NCBI RefSeq assembly: GCF_910592395.1
Contig: NC_088319.1
Location: 14,384,001-14,448,000 of the forward strand
Direction of reading: 5' to 3'
Source of the DNA: Lineus longissimus
Taxonomy: Eukaryota; Nemertea; Pilidiophora; Heteronemertea; Lineidae
Length of the DNA stretch: 64,000 nucleotides
Shown here: positions 26,001-39,240 of the stretch, piece after piece
How the letters are laid out: the number at the start of each line of letters is the position of its first letter
How positions within the stretch are numbered: the stretch's first letter is position 1
Made by a program: the position numbers and the translations under genes
Notes under the pieces: generated by a model
Told to the model about the DNA's origin: nothing
The model's input: the letters and a program-made list of their open reading frames with translations, nothing else
Databases searched by the model: none

Positions 26001-28851
26001 AAAAGGTCTTATTAGACTAAATAAAATCTGCATGTCTGCAGGGTAATGACCTTACTGAATGAGGGGTGTTCAAATTTTGGTTCACCTTTGAAATTCACCT
26101 CAAACAGGAATCTTATCCCAAAGGCCATGGTCAATCATCTGTGGCAGTTTTGCAGAGTGGGACCTTAAAAAAGCCTTGATCTTATCAAGGTATCATATTC
26201 TTTATACCATCAGACAAACAGTACCTGTCAATTCAAGCAATTCTGCTGGCACCACTCCAACTCCAGGGCAATGACCCATCCTGACTGTTCTTGCACTGTC
26301 GAATATGGCCCTATTGTGTCGTTGCATTAACCCATTGTGATTCAGCAGTTCAACAATACTTTCAACTAAAAGATGACACAGGTTTTATGTCAGGGGACAC
26401 AGATGTAGACAGTAGAGCACAGCTTGTGTGGTCTGATCAATAAGCAACTTAAAAATGTCATGATTTCTACAGCATGAATGCCCAAGACTGCAGAAGTCAT
26501 TTTTTATTGATCAAATACCACATATCCCCATAAATATCGAAGAAATGACGATTAAAAAGGTGATTTTTGTAATTTTTTTACCAAAAAACTCTCATGACGT
26601 GAAGACGTCAAGTATGATGTAATTTTTGCACCAGGGACCAGTTTTTAGAAGACAACACAAGAGTAAAGATGTGTGTTACCAGAGTTTGACTGGTTCAATA
26701 AAAAATAGATTTTCATTTTAGTTCATGAAGTCTTAGCAATGTTGTCATATTTCATCTAAAAATATTCAAATACAATGTATTATCAAAGTTGTTAATTTTG
26801 CAGGTGAGTTGGTCTCCAAATGCCAATCTCTTTGTCTCATGTTCCGAGGATGGAGATATCAAAATCTGGGATGGTGTCAGTAATCGTGTTGTCAACAAGT
26901 TTGAGGCTGCTCATGATGGTGCGGAGGTCTGCTCCGTGAGATGGACGAGAAATTCTAAGGTAAGGTACCAGTAGAATATAGGATAGATTATTTCTGCAGT
27001 CGGCCCTGGCTATAGTTACCTTGTGAACCAGTTTCTCTGGGTGTTACTCCCAATGAGATGTACAGAGCATGTACTAAAAAATGAGTATGAAGTTTTTTTA
27101 TGGAAATGCAGTACCAAGTTGCTTGGCAAACAGGTCACTGTCTTTCAGTCAAACCCCTCAATGTACCAAATTCGACATGAAGATGGTGACACCCCAACTA
27201 GTAGCAGGAGGCTCGAGGCCTTCAAAGTTGGCATTTTCCACCGAATGTGACTTGAATAGTAATTTGCTCTAGACTAAGATTCTCATCACCCGCCTACCTG
27301 CCAACAAAGGCCATTTTCAATGACTGACTTCATGCGCATCAAAAGTGACCCAGTTGGATGTCTTGCATGACAGAGCAAAAATATCTCTGGCTAGTCGAAG
27401 TGTTCATGTTCATCAGACATGTTAAGAGTATGACTGCTCCCTGGTTTAAATAACAATGCTTGTATTTTAGTATCGTATACCGTGTCAAGGTTTATGAGGT
27501 TGTTTACAAGTTCATCCACCACTGCATATCTGTGAGAAACTAAACTGAACTAGAGACATTGTTTGTCTTGGTCACAGTTGCATCGGCAAACTATCTGAGG
27601 TCATATAAACATCAGATTTAATCAGGTTATCAGCCTGACCTCAAAATGGTAGGAATTTGAAGCATCTGTTACAATACATGGTAGGACGCGAGCTGAATTC
27701 TAGAAATGCAAAGAGTTTCAGTATGTGGGGAATCCCCTACCACTGGTTGTTTAACCCTATCTGTCCTGACCACCCTATGTCTTTGCATATTCCATTAAAA
27801 AAGCCAAATACATGTACTTAATTTGCATACAACTTCTAAGTCTAGATTTGATGGGGGATTATGTTTTCATTTCAGTATGTTCTATCCTGTGGTCTTGACT
27901 CTCTGGTGAAGCTATGGGAGTTATCGACATCGCGGTGTCTGGTGGCCTACACAGGGGCAGGAGCCACTGGCCGAATGGAACACAGAACCACGGCTGTGTT
28001 CAATCATACAGAGGATTATGGTAGGTGACTGTAGTAGCTAAAGGTAGTTTTTCATGAAAAAAATCAGTTCTAAAACTATTCTGCCTAAAGAGATAGGGTA
28101 CAAGGTGATGACCTCTTCACACCAAAACATAGGTCGCATTGAATCTCAGTACTACTATCCCTCTGATTTGCCATGGCCAGGTCTCAGTCAGCAGAATTTG
28201 AACTCCTCTCAGGGCTTGGGCCTCTTGATTGGTTCTTTCCATTTGCAGGGAATATTTGTTCTTTCCAATCGAGGAGGAAACTTTGTAATTATGACATTTT
28301 TTCTTCCAGTTTTGTTCCCTGATGAAAAGACGATCAGTTTGTGCTCATGGGATTCGCGAAATGCTGAAAGACAAAAATTATTGTCTCTTGGTAAGTCAAA
28401 TGGCAAGCCCTACCTAACCATTTGGTGATGGAGTGAGGAACTTCATTGGCACTGGTGGCAGGACTGTGCTAGTGGTCTTGGCGAAACTTTACCTACACTG
28501 GTCAAAAGTAGCAATTCAGGAAACAATTGATGTCAACTAAAACTAGTGGTATGCCTTTAGAGCAAATCCTGCTGAGAAAAAAATAGGAAATTCTCTAACA
28601 AAGAAAACAGAGTTGTCCTGATATTCTTGTCACATCAGCCATCTGTAATCTCTGTATCGCGAAGGGGAGATATTCAGTGGAATTGCTGGGAACTCGGCTT
28701 GTTGATTTCATCTACTTATAGGTTTATTTCATTGTCTTCAGGTCACAATGGTATCGTTCGGACAATCGTCCACTCCCCGACTGGACCAGCTTTTCTGACG
28801 TGCAGTGAGGATTTCCGCGCTCGATTCTGGTTCCGAAAATCGTCGGAATGA
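23012..28851 (+). CDS. CSTF1: Cleavage stimulation factor subunit 1 (CstF-50)
   Basis: WD40 subunit of the CstF complex, which helps choose the cleavage site in pre-mRNA 3'-end formation. Eleven exons: 23012-23064, 23668-23792, 24042-24122, 24218-24351, 24549-24671, 24961-25083, 25680-25835, 26804-26959, 27876-28020, 28310-28390, 28742-28851. They sum to 428 aa; human is 431. The short first exon ([17 protein letters not shown], then a Ser codon split as AG|C) was found by matching phase to [18 protein letters not shown]; together they form the N-terminal dimerisation domain. WD repeats follow, with family phrases [83 protein letters not shown] and [13 protein letters not shown] at the end. 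A 1.85-kb intron (24 of the 5.8 kb genomic span is coding in percent terms) contains only unremarkable sequence. Confidence 0.96.
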
Positions 28852-29013
28852 TATCTCAACTACAAAGACTTTAAGCTCACAAACTGCCATATTGTGCGTT
28901 TTGTATCCGTAACATAAAATATGTATGGACCGAGTTTTTTATATTTTCTGGTAGGAGCCAGTTATTCCAAATTGACAGATTTTCAATATTCAGAATATGC
29001 TGAAGTGATGCTG

Positions 29014-29143
29014 TGAATAGACTTTCAAAATCTATTTAGAAATTGCTCTTTGAGTTATAAAGTAAAAAGACTTGAAGTTCTATTTAAAATTCGCTCTTGA
29101 GAGTGAATGGACTTTCAAAATCTATTCAGAATTTACTCTTGAA
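29014..29143 (+). repeat. Short tandem repeat in CSTF1 3' flank
   Basis: Three imperfect copies of a ~45-bp unit containing the phrase gactttcaaaatctatt and then attgctctt(t)gag occur side by side, at ~29014, ~29065 and ~29105. The middle copy is the most diverged. Confidence 0.55.
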
Positions 29144-29506
29144 TCCTACATGTTAAATAACTTCAAGGGAAGAGATGGGTCCGGATTCAGAATTTCATTT
29201 GCAAGGTACTTACGTTTTTCGATTAAGTAAACTATTTGTGTTTCATTTGAAATGCCTGGAAAGTTGTTGTGTTTCATTATACGTACGAGAGAACAAAAAT
29301 CTGATAGGACAAGTTGTATTAAAAGTTAGCTTACAAAAATGTCGAAATGATTTGGAAATCTCCTCAAGTCAGCATTTTGTATTAGATATTGTGCACTTTG
29401 GATTGTAGTCATTAAATGCATTGTTTTTAAGTCTTGACTTCAAAAGCATTCTCTGTTCTGATGGTTTCACCATTTTGTCAGCGCAAAGAGCCCACTGTGA
29501 CTATCA

Positions 29507-29512
29507 AATAAA
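29507..29512 (+). other. Candidate poly(A) signal, CSTF1
   Basis: An AATAAA lies about 655 bp after the CSTF1 stop. Nearer non-canonical variants exist, so the true site is uncertain. Confidence 0.4.
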
Positions 29513-31490
29513 GGAGATTTTCTAACTGTTTTATTTCCCCAACCCTTTCCATACGAATTTAATTTTGGTTTTCTGACAAAAAAGTTTTTAAAATTCCCAA
29601 AACAATCTACAAAAGCCAGCAAAAATCCCGAAGGATCACTCCAGTGGTGCCACCTACGGTACACCTAAGTCAATGCTGGTCTTCAGGGGGCAACTGCAGG
29701 ATGGGAGAGATCAAAATGGAATAGTCGTCAACATTTAAAACTTGCCATTTCGGGCAACTGTTGCCATATGTGGCAACTCCGTCCCAGGACCATAATGCAT
29801 AATACACCCTACACAACACCCTCGACCCCCTCCCCCATTAGGAGGACACCCAATAGAAGGACAAAAAACCTATCACCTACACACTAGACAAAAACTAATT
29901 AATGAATAAGACATAACTCTGACGAAAACCTTCCTGTGACAAGCCTTAGTGCACCTGAGCGAAGTTGCCAAATGTCATACCAGCAAAATGAGATCTGGAT
30001 CAAATGTAAATTGTCTATTACCATGGAGATGGGTAAATTTGACTTGTGACATTTCTGTATTGCCTCGAGGAGTAAATAGGGCAGACGGATATGGCCTTCT
30101 GGCTAAGTTTTGTTGGATGACCAATTTACACCAGGGCATAGCTAGGGGGGGGGGGGGGGAGGGTATTAATGTTTTTGACCGCGATTTTGGCCAAAGGTTT
30201 TCAAAAACAGTGTCATTTGCCCCCCCCCCAAGACAAAAAAGCTACCAGTGCTCCTGTACATCTACATGTGTAGTAAAGTAGTAACTGGCCTTGACTGAAT
30301 TTTTGAAACCTCAAAAGTATTCAGTGTTTGAATTTCTTGTTGGGAGGAAGGGAAGGGAGGGGGGTGGCAAAAACCTGTCCCCCTTAAGATCAAACTCTAC
30401 CCTCTTAGTCCCCTTTTAGGACCTGCCTCCCCTCTCCTCCCAACTGAAAAGGCCAATGACCACACTGAACATTAATGTGGAGAATTTAGGATAACGACCC
30501 CTGACATTTGGAGCCTACTAATCAATAATGAATCTGCCGTGAACGACTCGGAGGCAATAGACTCATGACCATGACATTCCCGAACTCGTCAACACCATGG
30601 ATGGATCTAAGGAGAGAGGGTACCTGCAGGCCGAGTTTGCTTCTTTTTTTGGGGGGGGGGGGGAGTTCAGGGATGTGCAGAGTTGTATATGGTTGGTGAG
30701 CCACCTGGTGAGCGGTGCAAGGACTTGGAGTTGGAATGTGAGAGACTTCTTCCCGGGCGACACTTTAATACTGGTTAACTACGTTACCAACACTTTGATA
30801 ACAGTACTTTACCATACCATCGTAATAAGTCATCAAGATTGTATGATAAATTCACCTAGAAAGACATCATGGAACTTGAAGGTGATCAATTGGTTTTTTT
30901 ATATGGAAAATGCTTTGCCGCAATCTGAATCCGTTTCGCGCCAAACGGATTCGCCCCCGAAACGTCCACGTGAAAGCCTATCCTGTTGTTCGTTATCAGG
31001 AGGTCAAGTTCAAGTTCATCTTGACCCTCAATGTATTGAGATTACTAAGGTTTACACAGACAACACCGCTGGAAGTTCAGGATGGCGTTTCGGGGATCTG
31101 CAAAAAAATCCCTATTATTGACCCTTTCTGCATGGGCGGGAAACTCCGTTTATTCAGCTTGTTAGGAATGAAAACAAAATTTCTCGACAGTAGCAAACAG
31201 TTATTAAGTAAAAAAGCCTGATCTCATGATGATAACCTCCACGATATATTGAGTCAACCGTCTGCTACACTCCGGATGCAGTAGATCGGCCTCGTCATGA
31301 CACACTGGACTGCCCCGGGAGTCTACCGTCTGCTTGCGTGGCTTCTAGCCATTGACGGGTCATATATGACGCGCCCTGAACCCCGAGCTAGAGATGAATG
31401 GAGCTTTTAGCGCTGTTGGAAACTCCACATACGATCACAGGCTGTGCTGCAATCTACCGATACATTTGTGACATCGCCCGCCATTAATGT
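29513..31490. other. Gene-free interval with homopolymer-rich repeat debris
   Basis: About 2 kb with no credible exon. It holds long G or C runs near 30146-30159, 30220-30229 and 30651-30662. It also holds a perfect 10-bp hairpin at 30927-30952 (gaatccgttt / aaacggattc, 6-base loop), the tail of a family-2 element near 31208 and a truncated family-1 repeat near 31266. Confidence 0.5.
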
Positions 31491-31501
31491 GTTTTCTATT
31501 T

Positions 31502-31510
31502 CTATATAAG
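31502..31510 (+). promoter_or_regulatory. TATA box of the unrecognised gene
   Basis: CTATATAAG at 31502-31510, followed by an initiator-like TCAGTT at 31551. It precedes a 210-nt open exon with a consensus donor, so it is a plausible core promoter for the gene at 31.7-37.6 kb. It is the only well-placed TATA box I noticed in the window. Confidence 0.5.
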
Positions 31511-31687
31511 AAATCAAGGCCATAAATATAGAACGGTACGCATGCGTCTGTCAGTTCCATTGCTGTTCGACTAGGTCGGACTGGTGAGCCCGGTTGGAGA
31601 AGTGTCTGCGAGAATTTTACCTCTGCTTATCGATTTTGAGCGTTTTTCGTTGGAAAAAGACTGTGGATAAGCAACTGATATTTTCCA

Positions 31688-31897
31688 ATGATTTTAGCTT
31701 TTGAAAGTTATCACGGAGGACATAATTGCATATTGGGACCAGGAATGATTCGGTCGGTTTTTGACTGTTCTGTACCAGAGGTCAATAACCCATCCGCACT
31801 GAAATTAAAAGCGGATCTCACTACGTTTGACTATGCTGCTGAAAATGATGCGAAGCCATCCGAAACGTTTAATGAAACTATAGTCGAGGCTTATACC
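31688..31897 (+). CDS. Probable first exon of the unrecognised gene (70-codon open frame)
   Basis: The frame opens MILAFESYHGGHNCILG and stays open for 70 codons to a consensus donor (ACC|GTAAGT at 31898), 180 bp downstream of a TATA box. Joined in phase to the strong acceptor at 33620, it adds 18 codons and stops at 33677, overlapping the main start at 33658 in another frame. It is therefore either an overlapping upstream ORF of 88 codons, or it joins through an exon I have not found. No family is recognised. Confidence 0.4.
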
Positions 31898-33657
31898 GTA
31901 AGTGATTTACTTAATATTATTTATTAATATATGTATAGTGTTGTGGGGTTGCCTTAGTCCTCTGAATACATCTTTACTGCAGTACAGTCCAATGACCTTT
32001 AACAATACATGTAGATGTCTGTGTTGCTAGATCCGCTTTAATTTCTGAACGACTTTCCTAAAAACTCATATAGGTTACACTGTTTTGCCTGGTTTTAAGT
32101 CCGAGTTACTCATATTATAGACTTAATTATTATCTCTCCAATTTGATCAGGAAGATGACTTTTGAAATTATCTTTGGTCGTGCATTTTACCTGGGTCCCG
32201 GTTGATTTAAGGCGGTTATACGTACATGGATCTGGGTGCCTTAATTTTTTAACCCGCTTATAAGTCATTCTCTGGCGCAGTTGTCGTATGTGAAGAGGCG
32301 GTCCTATACACTTAATCATCATGTCTGCATTGATATGGAGAATACGAACACGTGTGTATAATCTGTTAACAACAGCATATACTCATCCAAAGATAGCACA
32401 AAAAGGGAATGTTAAAGGAACCACTTGGGCATGAGATATAATAATGTATGTTAGTTCAACCCGGTTGGTTTTTCGTACAAAAATGGCTTCCAGCCTCATC
32501 CGTGACTTCTTCAGACACTGCAATAGCCTAAACGACGCCAGAGAATGTCTCTCAAGCCATTGTTTGGCGTCTTTAACCACGAAGATCTATTGCAAACTTC
32601 CTATTCGAAAATCCCCGAGACACCCGAACGTGAGCGCCCGACTCTCTTTAAACACTTCAAACACGCCGTTGTCTTTCGTGAGCGTGAAGGAAGGCCTTGT
32701 TTTTGAGACATGGGACGGTTACTCTAGGCCAATTACATGCCCTGATACATAATGAGAATAACTCCCCTTTTTTTCCAACTGCCTGCATGAGTCTAGACCA
32801 AAGTTCGCTGTACCACAATTGGTTACACTCTGGACGAAGTGTGGACCAGCCTCGTCTTGTCGAGGACGATCAGGATGACGAAATGGACTGCATTTTGGAG
32901 TCTATCATGCAGGCCCCGTGCCCCCACCAGGCTAAAATTCCTCACAAAATTTCGCTTAGGATTGTAGATAGGCGATTCGAAATTGCCTGGAACAATGCCG
33001 GATACACGCTGTAGTTTCTGGCGCAGTTTAAAACTCGCGTGACCTTTAGCGATCACAATTTTGTATCGTGCATCCATACAAATAATAGTTTCTCCACATC
33101 AGCCTTGTTGATATTTATAAACGTCCGTATCCATGGAAACTTGACTGGGTCTATATTACAGCTACCGGTTAGGACAAGCTCGTGAGGGGGCGGCATGGGG
33201 ACCTTCTCAATAGACTGGGTGAATGCAAGGTGAATGACAACCCTTGACTACTCGGCCATTGTCGGCATCTGTCCCTCTGTCTGTCCGACCATCGAGGCAA
33301 CTTGAGACTGCTTCAGGACTTTCTTTTGATACGCGATTAGGCCTAATAAGTGACTTGGCGCTATTCGCTGATGAAAATCGGTTTGATCCGATTCGCGGTT
33401 TCATTACTGATGAGGGTCATATGCTGAAAACGGAAAAATTGCATTTGCTCCAATATAACTCAACAGAATTTGATGAAATCAACATGGTATTAAGTGTATA
33501 TATACTGAGGATGCATCATGATCTATGTCACACAAGTTTTTGGTTTGACCAATTAACTGATCCTGATGATAATTACATGTATAAGCAATGGTTTCATACT
33601 CGCCTATTCTGTCTTTTCAGAATTCGACAAATTTCGTGAAATCGTGTTCCGTCAGCC

Positions 33658-36600
33658 ATGATCACACCCAACATTGACCCGATACCGTTGCCTCCGAAAA
33701 GGCGCTGGTCGGCCATTTCGGAGAACATCGCAAGAGGTACATGTACGGAAACACTCGGCTGCAATCGGCCAGCTTCGGCAAATGACGCAGGTATTTCTGA
33801 AAGGGACGCTATCATGTGGAACCGACATTTCGAAAATGGGGAGGACTACCAACAGCAGAAAGACAAAAGTATGACGAAATCACACAGCTCACCCGAAGGA
33901 AACTCACCCCAAGCTGAAAAGACAGACCAAAAGGCTGGGAATTACGCCCAGGTTAGAGCATCTGACATCGAACCCCACGTTGACAACTCTTCCTGTTTAT
34001 GTTATCCGGAACTCTGGCGAGCTGTGGGGTTCGACCCACTCGGTTTAGGGCATAAGGGGTTGTTTACTTTGAGGATATACCACAAACTGGGCGGAAGAGA
34101 TTTTTCGGAGTTTCAGAGACTCTTTGCAAAGATCAGGGACTTCTATCACCAACTTCAGTAAGTGAATTACGTAGCGCGACATTCAACCACTAGCATGTCA
34201 TCAAATCTATAAACCCTACGACCTTATAGATGAAAACGTTCTTTTCCGCCATGAGGAGAGAACAGTTCTAACCCCCCCCCCCCCCCGAAACATCAAACTC
34301 GGCTGCACACCGATTTATCGTCGATGTGCGTCAATCGAGGGATACCGACGCACAACGCCATTAGATCGGCATGTCCTTTATATCCTCCTTCGTTCAGGAT
34401 GTAGGCCTGTCCTACACAGCACAGTTCCAATATCGATATAGGCCTACTGATAACCGAGGCGAATCTTATCCAAGATCGAGACTAATCCTGGGTCGGCTGA
34501 ATAACCAAGGCGTATATAATCCAAGATCGAGGCCAATCGATGCTGGCATTCAACGGGATCAGCTACCATGAGAGTTCAACGGGGGCAGTTGGCTATATAG
34601 ATCACAACCTTGACTACATTTTGTGGTCGATATCACCGTACAATTGCAAGATATATTCTATGCTGGTAGGCACATGAACGATTTTCCATCAGGCTTGTAT
34701 TTGTTTGTAGGAACGTTGTCTTTGCACACCATCCATTAGATGGAATAAGACCCTAAAGGTCATCCTGAGATTCAGGTTTTTTTTCACTGCAAGACGCCGT
34801 ATACCAGGCGTGGCTCAATAATCACATCCCTGTCAACTTACTATCCCTGTTAACTATTTTGTGTATGTATTTCTCTTTCCAGGTCGTATCCAGTAACCCC
34901 AGGCATCGTCTACATTCCTTCTGACCGCAGGGAGGTTAATACAGACACGATCTCGATGATCGTCAACACCAACTTAAAGCACCTAGAGTACTACGCCTAC
35001 CACGGACGCTACGCACCAAGACCGCCAAGCCTCCAAGACAAGCTAACGCCTTTGCCGCACACCCTGTTCAATATCGACTCGAGCTACTATCAGGGACAGC
35101 ACACTTGGTCAAAAGCTAAAAATACTTCAGAGTGCCTTCCCGCTCAGAGTTGGGGTGACAATGGCCAATGTGGTTACCAAAAGCCAATGCAATCTAACCT
35201 AGGTATTACGCAATATCAGCAATACCCCCGGCAGTACCAATTTAATTCAAAAGCTAGTGATTTAGGAAATGAAACGGTTTGGGAAAATCATTACCAGGAT
35301 ATTAACATACAGTCGCCGAACACGCCACACAGAATTCCTCCTTCTCCCAAGGTGCACGAGTTGAAGCGAAGAGGTAGTGAGCTGCCACTAGTGCCGAGGA
35401 TGTGGCCATCACATGTTGTGGAAGACGGCAAACGACGTAAGGTGGAAGGATCCAAGAGGACATTACCTGATGTCCAGGAAACGGACATCTCCCACCTTAA
35501 CCAAGGAACCCAACGCTATCCGTTCTGGATGGGCAAACAGTCCCAGGGAACTCCTCCCTTTACCACTAATGATAGAGATGCTCAAACAAGTTGTGACGAC
35601 ATGCCCCCTCTGATCTACATCCCAGAACAGGCTTCCGTATTAGCAAGTGCAAGGGCGTGGACTACTCAGGAGATTTTGTCTCAGAAACAAAGTCAGCATT
35701 ACTGGCCTCCACCAGGACTCCAGATGACCAGTGACCAGGATGTATCGTGGGTAAAGCAAGAACTTTTGGGCGATACTGACCAGGCACTTGACCTGTCGGT
35801 TTGCAATACCGCAAATTGCAGAGGAGAGGGTGTTTGTACTACCGCTCGACACGTCATGACGGAAACGAATGGAGCCGATTATCAGCAGAGACCAAACGAC
35901 ACAGGAGAATTCTTTGCAGGAAATTCAAAGGTTTACTCACTCAGAAACGTGGTTGACAAACACATTTTGCAGCAGTTTCCAGATAACACTGTTAGTGACC
36001 ATGTGCCTAGTATCAAAAGAAATAGTGAAGTTGAAACCACGATTCCTAATGGGAATAGAAAGTACCCTTCTAGGAAAGGTGCACCTTGGGACAGGGGACT
36101 AGGGCTTCAGCAATCTTTTCAAAACCCAACAGTGCCAAACAACCAACAAGTTAGTCCGACAATTCATTCCAAAACAGTCCAACCAGCGAACTGCTCAGTG
36201 AAAACTAGCACTCTCGAACAGCACTCCTCGAGCTGTGAAAATGGCCTAGTGGGCAACAAAAACGTAACTAAATATTTACTGAATGGTGGCCCCAGTTTAT
36301 CTCGAAGCCAAGGTGTGCATTTACAGACGGGTTTAGCACAACCTTGTCATACGAATCAAGGTGAAAGAGTAGCTTTAATGAAAGATAAGACAGTTGTACA
36401 GAAGGAACAGAAGAAGCCTCGAAAGATGGAGGTTCCTGATATGAAAGTTGTCTCTGAGGTCCATTCTACGCTTTGCCATATGTTAGCAGGTCTCGTTGGG
36501 TACCCGTTGTCCTTAGTGACAAACATGGGTCTAGAAGACCACTCGGATCAATCAGAATCTAAGACCACGACCACGAAGCGAATGTCGAAAATGGGTGCAA

Positions 36601-37640
36601 AAATCCTCAGCCAGTTTTTAGCGGAAGGTACTGATTGCTATGACAAAGTTGTCGACTTGATTAATGATCAGTATGATGTGAGCGATGAAGAAGTCGTTAA
36701 GCCCAAACACGCTGAAGATGACCGAGGTACAAACCAAAGAAAGCTTTTACGTAGTATGCGCCATGATTTGAGTTTAAGAGAACGTCCCGAGGCATCGCCA
36801 AAATATATCCCCAATGGTACTTCGGATATTCTCGCACGGATGCTCTCTGGTTATAAATGCTACAGTACGGAGCTTCAAAACTTCTCTGCCAGAAATCCTA
36901 AGTTAGACACTGACCGGGACTCCGAGGGTGAGTCGACTTATTCTTGCGGGTCTGAGTGCAGTGGTTGTGACAGCTGCCGTGGGCAGACCAGAGGAGACGA
37001 AAGTTGGGAGACGAGTTTTAACGTGTTGCCTGGCGTCCCTTTGAGACAGTCCGGGAATCCAGGCATTGAAAGCCATATCAAAACGACTGAAAGGTGCGCT
37101 GTTCTGAAGAGGCATCCGTTGCACTCCTACAGCATGCCCCTTCCTGCCAGAAAGCGCCATATTTTCATGTTGCAGGAAGATGAGAATTTCTCATGGACAG
37201 ATCATCATAACCATAACCACTTTTCAAAAAAGAAAGATGTTGTCATAGAGGACCCGACTCCAACGCAGATACAGGATGGTAACTCAGTTTACCAGTCTAA
37301 CAGACTTTTAATAACAAGGGACTCAAATGAAGGATTAACTGCAGTCGGAAGTACAGACAAGCAGTCAACTTTAGACGGCAATGAAGCAATTGAACAATCT
37401 ATTTCGAATTCTACTTGTAGTGCCGACTTGAAAGCTTTTCCTCTAGACACTGATTTGAACAGATCATCTGTTGTAACTGATTTCACGGATTTAACCAATG
37501 ACCCTTTTTCGATTGGAAGTCCGCCTCAAGAAGGTGAGCCTGGTTCATTGAAAAGCCACATGTTGGATTTGCCATATGCCAGGAGAAGGAAAGTGTCACT
37601 TGCCATCAATTCGATACCAAATGAACTATTGAACTGTTGA
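33658..37640 (+). CDS. Unrecognised ~1085-aa protein, mostly disordered
   Basis: Two coding exons: 33658-34157 and 34883-37640. A strong acceptor (tctgtcttttcag) ends at 33620, and the main ATG at 33658 has G at -3. Phases match across the 725-bp intron (CA|G). The only obviously structured part is residues ~115-215, with PELWRAVGFDPLGLGHKGLF and DFSEFQRLFAKIRDFYHQLQ running into SYPVTPGIVYIPSDRREV. The remainder is rich in Ser, Gln, Asn and charged residues. Visible motifs are ALDLSV near residue 466 (like the CtBP-binding PxDLS core), a Cys cluster CGSECSGCDSC near residue 855, an acidic VSDEE and a C-terminal ARRRKVSLA. A nuclear co-regulator is conceivable, but this is only inference. A poly(A) signal lies at 38405. 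The size of exon 2 (2.76 kb without a stop) makes it a real gene. Confidence 0.75.
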
Positions 37641-38404
37641 ACTGATGAACACACGGCGTCAACACATATTCCGAGATCTCCATATTCCTATGTAAAACCC
37701 GGTGTTACCCTTTAATTTAGTATAGTTTAGAGAAATATGCTGACGGCAAAATGATGTGATTGATAAACTGTTAATTAGGTGTTTGTATATTTGAACTTTT
37801 TTATAGAATTTTTTGTCTTACCGTCGGGCAATGGCTGTAAATATTACATGTTAATAATATACTCTAGTTTTACCATCCTGAGACCGCTTCATAACTATGA
37901 AATCGACACAAAAGCTGAACTGAAACATGACCTGATGACGATCGGTTCATTGGTGTTGCCATTCCATTGCCGCGTCCATCCAAATTATGCTAGTTAATGA
38001 TAATCTCATTGATAAAGACCGGCCAAATTCTCAAACCAATTTCACCAATAACTGGACACTTTATCATGGTAGAACTGGCGGTAAGACATGACTAAAACCA
38101 ACTGAAGGTTTACTTTGATCGTGGTTCCCATGAAGTTGACACGCCACTGCCGTGCCCGCTATCAGAGAAAACTCGCTGTTTTCGACAGAAACAATACACC
38201 TTCCTCGTGGTATTCTCATGTGTACAAACGTTATGGCTGACTGTTGGCACCCCTTGCGTTAGAAAGAGGAACTAGATTAAGTTGGACCAACAGTAAAATG
38301 TACATCGAACGGCGTCCCAGATATATTTAGTTTTTCCCCGATAGGTTTCAATTCATGTGTAAGTAAGTCATTAAAGTCGTTTGTATTTATATTTCTCATT
38401 GTCA

Positions 38405-38410
38405 AATAAA
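38405..38410 (+). other. Poly(A) signal of the unrecognised gene
   Basis: An AATAAA lies 765 bp after the stop at 37640, giving a plausible 3' UTR. No other exon intervenes before SSU72. Confidence 0.55.
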
Positions 38411-38499
38411 AATGAAACATTGATATGACTTGTGTTCAGAATTTCCTTATTTACTTTCACGGACTACACACTAGGTGCTGGATGTCAGTGGTGGAGGCC

Positions 38500-38592
38500 G
38501 CATCATGGTACAACCAGTGGTTTGCAATATTGTCCGCCTCTCGATATTTCAATGACATTTTTGTCATGGCTGGTGAAAGAGTCTCCAGATGA
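38500..38592 (+). repeat. Family-2 short interspersed repeat, copy 1
   Basis: It carries ggtacaaccagtggttt, then ccgcctctcgatatttcaat, then a diverged tail ending agtctccagatga. It shares this order with copies at 41.67, 49.76 (inverted) and 60.60 kb. Confidence 0.65.
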
Positions 38593-39240
38593 AGTGCCCA
38601 CATATGTCATAGATAGAGACCTTTAATACTGGTCATCCGACACGCCAACCTATGTATTGATGTGATTTTATCATTCTTTGGAATATTTGCATACTCTCAA
38701 TATCATTTGGAGAATGACAAGAAAAAAACTGGACAGGATCATTGTCAGAAAGACCTAAGAGGAACCAGCCGACGATTTTCCGACAAAAGACCAATCGCTA
38801 ACTGGAAGATTAACAAATCATTCGCTGTCAGTGACTTGGATGGATACGACTCGGGCTATCTCTAGCTCTGGATAAAAGTTGTCCGGGGAAGGCGGACAAA
38901 AGCGTAGATATTTGTGGTAAAGCATCATCGAAAAAAATCAGGACGTTGAGGGGAGACGTGGCTGCTCCCCTCCCTGCAGCCCCTATCACGGCCTAGAGAC
39001 CGAAATGTTTTTGAGATGGTCCCCACATATTGGTTTTACGCGCACCTGTCGGTCATAATTAAAACCAACGTTCAGCGAAACCGATGACGTAGTACACAAT
39101 CGAAATAGAAGGTTCACGTCGTACCGCATAACAATCCACAAATATCTCCATCATCCCATAAAATAATCCCCAATCTATTACATAAACAAATAAATAAGAT
39201 ATTCATTGAAATAAGTATCAGATATTAGCCGAATCCAACA

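Noticed and set aside
30597-31121. 174-codon open frame
   Set aside because: It runs through a poly-G tract translated as Gly run and repeat debris, with no splice context or similarity.
32823-33014. Acidic peptide (VEDDQDDEMD) read from a plus-strand frame
   Set aside because: This is a translation of a family-1 repeat copy, found in other frames and orientations elsewhere; not an exon.
33244-33639. 131-codon open frame just upstream of the orphan gene's main exon
   Set aside because: It shares the frame but ends at TGA 33637, spans the strong acceptor at 33620 and has no convincing acceptor of its own; kept only as a remote candidate for a missing exon.
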